Part shown: in pieces, positions 60,701 to 64,000 of the stretch
Layout of the letters: each line of letters opens with the position of its first letter
Numbering within the stretch: position 1 is the stretch's first letter
Source of the DNA: Lepus europaeus
Taxonomy: Eukaryota; Chordata; Mammalia; Lagomorpha; Leporidae
Assembly (NCBI RefSeq): GCF_033115175.1
Contig: NC_084835.1
Span: 99,354,448 to 99,418,447 of the forward strand
Length of the DNA: 64,000 bases
Direction of reading: 5' to 3'
Notes under the pieces: generated by a model
Told to the model about the DNA's origin: nothing
The model's database searches: none
What the model saw: only the letters and a program-made list of their open reading frames with translations
Program-made: the position numbers and the translations under genes

Positions 60701-60977
60701 GACATTTTCTTACATTTGAATGATCCTTTGCATTCCGTATTTTATGGAATTACTGTGTGAAACATTTCAGCAAACTATTTAGTTTGACCTTTAAAACGGG
60801 TCTGTGACATGGAAGTCAGCTCCTTTTCTGTTGAGTGACTAAGACAATTCTAAAGCTAATTAGGAGTCTAGAAAGACCTAGATCCTAGACATCTGATTCT
60901 CATTCCACTGCCCTCTACACTGTCTCTGAGATTCTAAATGATTAGAAATTGTTATTTGCTTCAAAGTTTTATTTTTA

Positions 60978-61297
60978 AAAAAATAAAGATTTTATTTATT
61001 TGAGTGGTAGAGTTACAGACAGAAGGAGAGACAGAAAGATCTTCAATTCCGTTGGTTCACTCCCCAGATGGCCGCAATGGCCATAGCTGCACCAATCTGA
61101 AGCCAGGAGCCAGGTGCTTCTTCCTGGTCTCCCTGTGGGTACAGGGGCTCAAGGACTTGGGCCATCCTCCACTGCATTTCTGGGCCATAGCAGAGAGCTG
61201 GATTGGAAGAGGGGCAGCCGGGACTAGAACCAATGCCCATATGGGATGCCGGCGCCTCAGGTGGAGGATGAACCTACTGTGCCACAGAGCTGGCCCC
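60978..61297 (-). mobile_element. C-type SINE, minus
   Basis: AATAAAGATTTTATTTATTT at the left and GTGCCACAGAGCTGGCCCC at the right. Duplication AAGTTTTATTTTTA and AAGTCTATTTTTA. Confidence 0.93.
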
Positions 61298-61321
61298 AAG
61301 TCTATTTTTATAAGGATTTTT

Positions 61322-61477
61322 ATTTTTTTTTAAATTTTTTAACTTTTATTTAATGAATATAAATTTCTGAAGTACAGCTTATGAATTACAATGCCCCCCC
61401 CCCAATAACTTCCCTCCCACCCGCAACCCTCCCCTTTCCTACTCCCTCTCCCCTTCCATTCACATCAAGATTCATTT
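61322..61477 (-). mobile_element. 5'-truncated L1 3' end, minus (about 155 bp)
   Basis: T-rich tail complement, AACTTTTATTTAATGAATAT, a C11 run within the polypurine complement (about 61393-61403), then ATTCACATCAAGATTCATTT, where it stops at a SINE head. Confidence 0.9.
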
Positions 61478-61786
61478 GCCAGCGCTGCGGCTCAATAGGC
61501 TAATCCTCCGCCTGCGGCATTGGATTCTGTCCCGGTTGCTCCTCTTCCAGTCTAGCTCTCTGCTGTGGCCCGGGAGTGCAGTGGAGGATGGCTCAAGTGC
61601 TTGGACCCTGCACCCCATGGGAGACCAGGAGAGGCACCTGGCTCCTGCCTTCGGATCAGCGTGGTACGCCGGCTGCAGCGCACTAGCTGCGGTGGCCATT
61701 GTGGGGTGAACCAATGGAAAACGAAGACCTTTCTCTCTGTTTCTCTCTCTCACTGTCAGCTCTGCCTGTCAAAAAAAAAAATTAAA
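61478..61786 (+). mobile_element. C-type SINE, plus, younger subfamily, fused to the L1 tail
   Basis: Starts at GCCAGCGCTGCGGCTCAATA directly after the L1 fragment and ends TGTCAAAAAAAAAAATTAAA. The flanks ATAAGGATTT (61310-61319) and ATAAGGATTT (61790-61799) bracket the L1 and SINE together. Confidence 0.93.
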
Positions 61787-61794
61787 AAAATAAG

Positions 61795-62094
61795 GATTTA
61801 TTTGTTTATTTTGGAAGACAGGGAGGGAGAGAAAGATTGATTGGCTGACTGATTTTTCCATCCAAGGATTCATTTCCCAAATAGCTGCAAAAGACAGGTC
61901 TGGGCCAGGATGAAGCCAGGAGCCAGAAACTCCAAACATGATGTCAAGGATGCAAGCAGTTGGATCATTTTCTGTTGCCTTCTCAGGCACATTTGCAGGA
62001 AGTTGAATCAGAAGTGGAGCAGTTGATCAAATCGGCACCACGACTGGCACTCTGATATGGGATGCTGCCCTGGCTGTACCATGACACCAGCCCG
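61795..62094 (-). mobile_element. Old C-type SINE, minus
   Basis: GGATTTATTTGTTTATTTTG at the left, ATCCAAGGATTCATTTCCCA, GAAGTGGAGCAGTTGATCAA and a degenerate head, CCATGACACCAGCCC. Its tail was the target for the L1/SINE composite. Confidence 0.85.
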
Positions 62095-62914
62095 TTTTCC
62101 TGATTTGTGTCTCCATCTCGGGAAGAGCACTTTCTTTGGGCCCCCAGGTTAATTTTCTCTGGAAGGTGGCCATTATTTCAGAACCTAGTGCAGAATGCTT
62201 ATAGGGTACCCATTTCTTTTCATTTGCCACTGCTTCCCATAAATAAAGTAGTTCTCTCTATTTTCAAGTATTTCCTTTAAAACTTTTAAGCATCCCCCTT
62301 CCCACAAGTAACACAATACTCTGTTGATGTACATTTTGATTCTATCTAGGCTTCAAAAGTTGGATCTTCAAGTAAATCACTCTTACTTCCTGGGAATATG
62401 TTAACTATTTTGCTTTTAACTCAAAGAAGAAGTCAAACAGATATTTTCTGGGATTCTTTGAGCTCTAATACTTGCCCCAGGTTTTATGGGGTTACATTGA
62501 TAAGGTAAAGGAATTGATATATTACGGTTCGGCTAGACGTTCATTTATGAAAGATGAGAGAAGAGTTGAGGGAGTAACCGGAATATCTCTCACAAAATAG
62601 CTTTTATTAACATGTGCTCTTTTTATGAATATTTACCATGTGACAAACAATGTTTTGTCATGTTACACAAATTATCGCTAATCTTTCTAAAATCTCTTTA
62701 AAGTGGATGCATGGTCTTAATTCCTTTAACTGTGCTTTTAGTAGAACAGTTGTGTGTACCCATGATAATAACATGTACATGCAAGAAAAAGGAAGAGGAT
62801 GAATCAATAATACAGAGTAGTATAAGATTGAAAAGTAAAATTGCTCCAACTACATCTACCATCCACAGACTAGTACAGATAATGTAATGAGAAATGTCCC
62901 ATTCCTTCCCAATA
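62095..62914. other. No assignable feature
   Basis: Anonymous AT-rich sequence. Confidence 0.45.
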
Positions 62915-63435
62915 CTATGAGAGGGAATGAGTAGAAGCAGGATTCTTGGAATGAAGAATGTATAGATTGTAATACTGATAAATGCTACTGGAGTATCCTT
63001 TGGGATCTTGCTGTAACTTACATTTCCACCAATATGCAAGAAATATTTAGTGACAATTCTGTTTCCCTCTGTGGCCTGTTTCAGCCAGCCAATGCTGGAT
63101 ATCATTTAACCTTTCGAACTATATCAAGATAATAGATATAAAAATGCATTCATTTTAATATTTAAAATTTTATTATGAATTTCTTAAACTCATTGGCTAT
63201 TTTTTGTGTGTGAAATGTCTCCCTGTGTACCATATCTTGCTTTTATTGAATTACTTTTCATCTCTCTGGTTTGTGAAGATTTTTTAAATTATATATACAC
63301 ACACACACACCCACACACATACACACACATATACAGGCCCTTTTGTATGCTACAAATGTTTCTCAGATTTGTTAAATACTTTTTATAGCAGTTTAAAGAA
63401 TATTTTACACACTTTTCCATTATGATAGCTGAATT
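62915..63435 (-). mobile_element. Old L1/HAL1-type LINE, minus
   Basis: TACATTTCCACCAATATGCA, AATTCTGTTTCCCTCTGTGG, CCAATGCTGGATATCATTTA and AACTCATTGGCTATTTTTTG follow a reversed old L1 3' region, as at 1880-3440. Confidence 0.55.
63290..63334. repeat. (AC)n microsatellite, interrupted
   Basis: AC dinucleotides with CC and AT interruptions after a short TA run. Confidence 0.9.
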
Positions 63436-63578
63436 TAGCTTTCCCAGCTTTATTGAGATATGATTGACAAATAAAAATGATCTTTTTTAGCATGTACTAG
63501 GTAATGTTTTGACATGTGTATAAGTTGTGAAATGATTACCACAATCAAGCTAATTAGCATAGTCATCACCTTACATTG

Positions 63579-63613
63579 TTGTGTGTATGTATGTGTGTGT
63601 ATGTGTGCATGTG
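63579..63613. repeat. (TG)n microsatellite
   Basis: TG dinucleotides with TATG interruptions, inside the old L1. Confidence 0.9.
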
Positions 63614-63948
63614 ATGAGAATTCTTAAGACCACTCAGCAAATCTCATGTATACAACACATTATTAACTACAGCCACCATGCCATACATCAGGTCTCCATT
63701 ATTTATTCATCTTCTATTGAATTTTTTGTACCCTATGACAATTATCTCCCCTTTATCCCTATCTTTTGCCTCCTAAAACCACCATTCTACTTTGTGTTAC
63801 TACAAGTTAGATTCTACATTTAAGTGAAATACTGCAGGATTTGTCTTTCTGTGTCTGGCTTTTCAGTTAGCTTAATGTCCTGAGGTTTCCTCCATGCTGT
63901 GGCAAATGACAAGATTTTCTTCTCTTTAAAGACTGAATAATATCCAGT

Positions 63949-63973
63949 ACACACACACACACACACACACACC
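63949..63973. repeat. (AC)n microsatellite
   Basis: Twelve uninterrupted AC units, inside the old L1. Confidence 0.95.
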
Positions 63974-64000
63974 ATGTCTTTTTATTTTTTAATCCTTCAT

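Larger units (their letters stand above)
63440..64000 (-). mobile_element. Mammal-wide L1 3' region, minus, runs off the right edge
   Basis: CAGCTTTATTGAGATATGAT, TGAAATGATTACCACAATCA, TATTAACTACAGCCACCATG, TAAGTGAAATACTGCAGGAT, TCAGTTAGCTTAATGTCCTG and TCCATGCTGTGGCAAATGAC lie in the order of a reversed old L1 3' UTR and ORF2 end. TG (63579-63613) and AC (63949-63973) repeats have grown inside it. Confidence 0.8.

Noticed and set aside
62698..63105. 135-codon minus-strand frame rich in hydrophobic residues
   Set aside because: It overlaps old L1 sequence and has no recognisable membrane-protein family; AT-rich DNA readily gives such frames.

Overview
The window is mammalian, most likely lagomorph (rabbit or a close relative). 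The main evidence is about 35 copies, on both strands, of the tRNA-derived lagomorph C-type SINE. Complete copies carry a pol III A box near their start, a GGTTCGAGTCC-type B box, a long GC-rich body, a CT-rich stretch and an AATAAATAAAT or TGTCAAATAAAA tail. The rabbit-type L1 3' UTR also appears several times. I see no convincing intact protein-coding exon. The window reads as intergenic or intronic DNA made of dead retroelements in AT-rich single-copy sequence.

Layout. 1-7 kb: the 3' part of a minus-strand L1 that continues into retroviral gag/protease-like sequence, an old dissected minus-strand L1, and a plus-strand ancient L1 3' end (5.4-6.6 kb). 7-17 kb: MaLR-type LTRs, MIRs, SINEs, a 0.2 kb sequence duplicated at 12.0 and 14.66 kb, and an L1 with an inverted 5' part (15.13-16.98 kb) interrupted by a SINE. 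17-29 kb: SINEs, a compact promoter-like cluster at 23.3 kb, a small hAT-like MITE at 24.3 kb, and a processed pseudogene (24.87-26.55 kb) resembling C1orf52, with matching 14-bp target-site duplications and a solo gammaretrovirus-like LTR inside it. 29-44 kb: long anonymous stretches with scattered SINEs and MIRs. 44-48 kb: an old minus-strand L1 split by a second copy of the L1 3' UTR plus gag/protease-like chimera. 48-64 kb: more SINEs, a MER5A-like element, a plus-strand HAL1-like element, a SINE/L1/SINE cluster at 61-62 kb, and two old minus-strand L1 segments at the right edge.

The repeats form layers: mammal-wide MIR, L2, MER5A and old L1; MaLR LTRs; older diverged SINEs; then younger SINEs, L1 tails and the LTR. 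Target-site duplications give the order in which many of them nested. The most unusual items are the two-copy L1/gag-protease chimera, the retrocopy with an LTR inside, the L1-SINE tail-to-tail insertion at 61.3 kb, and a SINE lacking its tail but flanked by a duplication at 53.2 kb. Family names come from recognising sequence patterns by eye, not from a database search.
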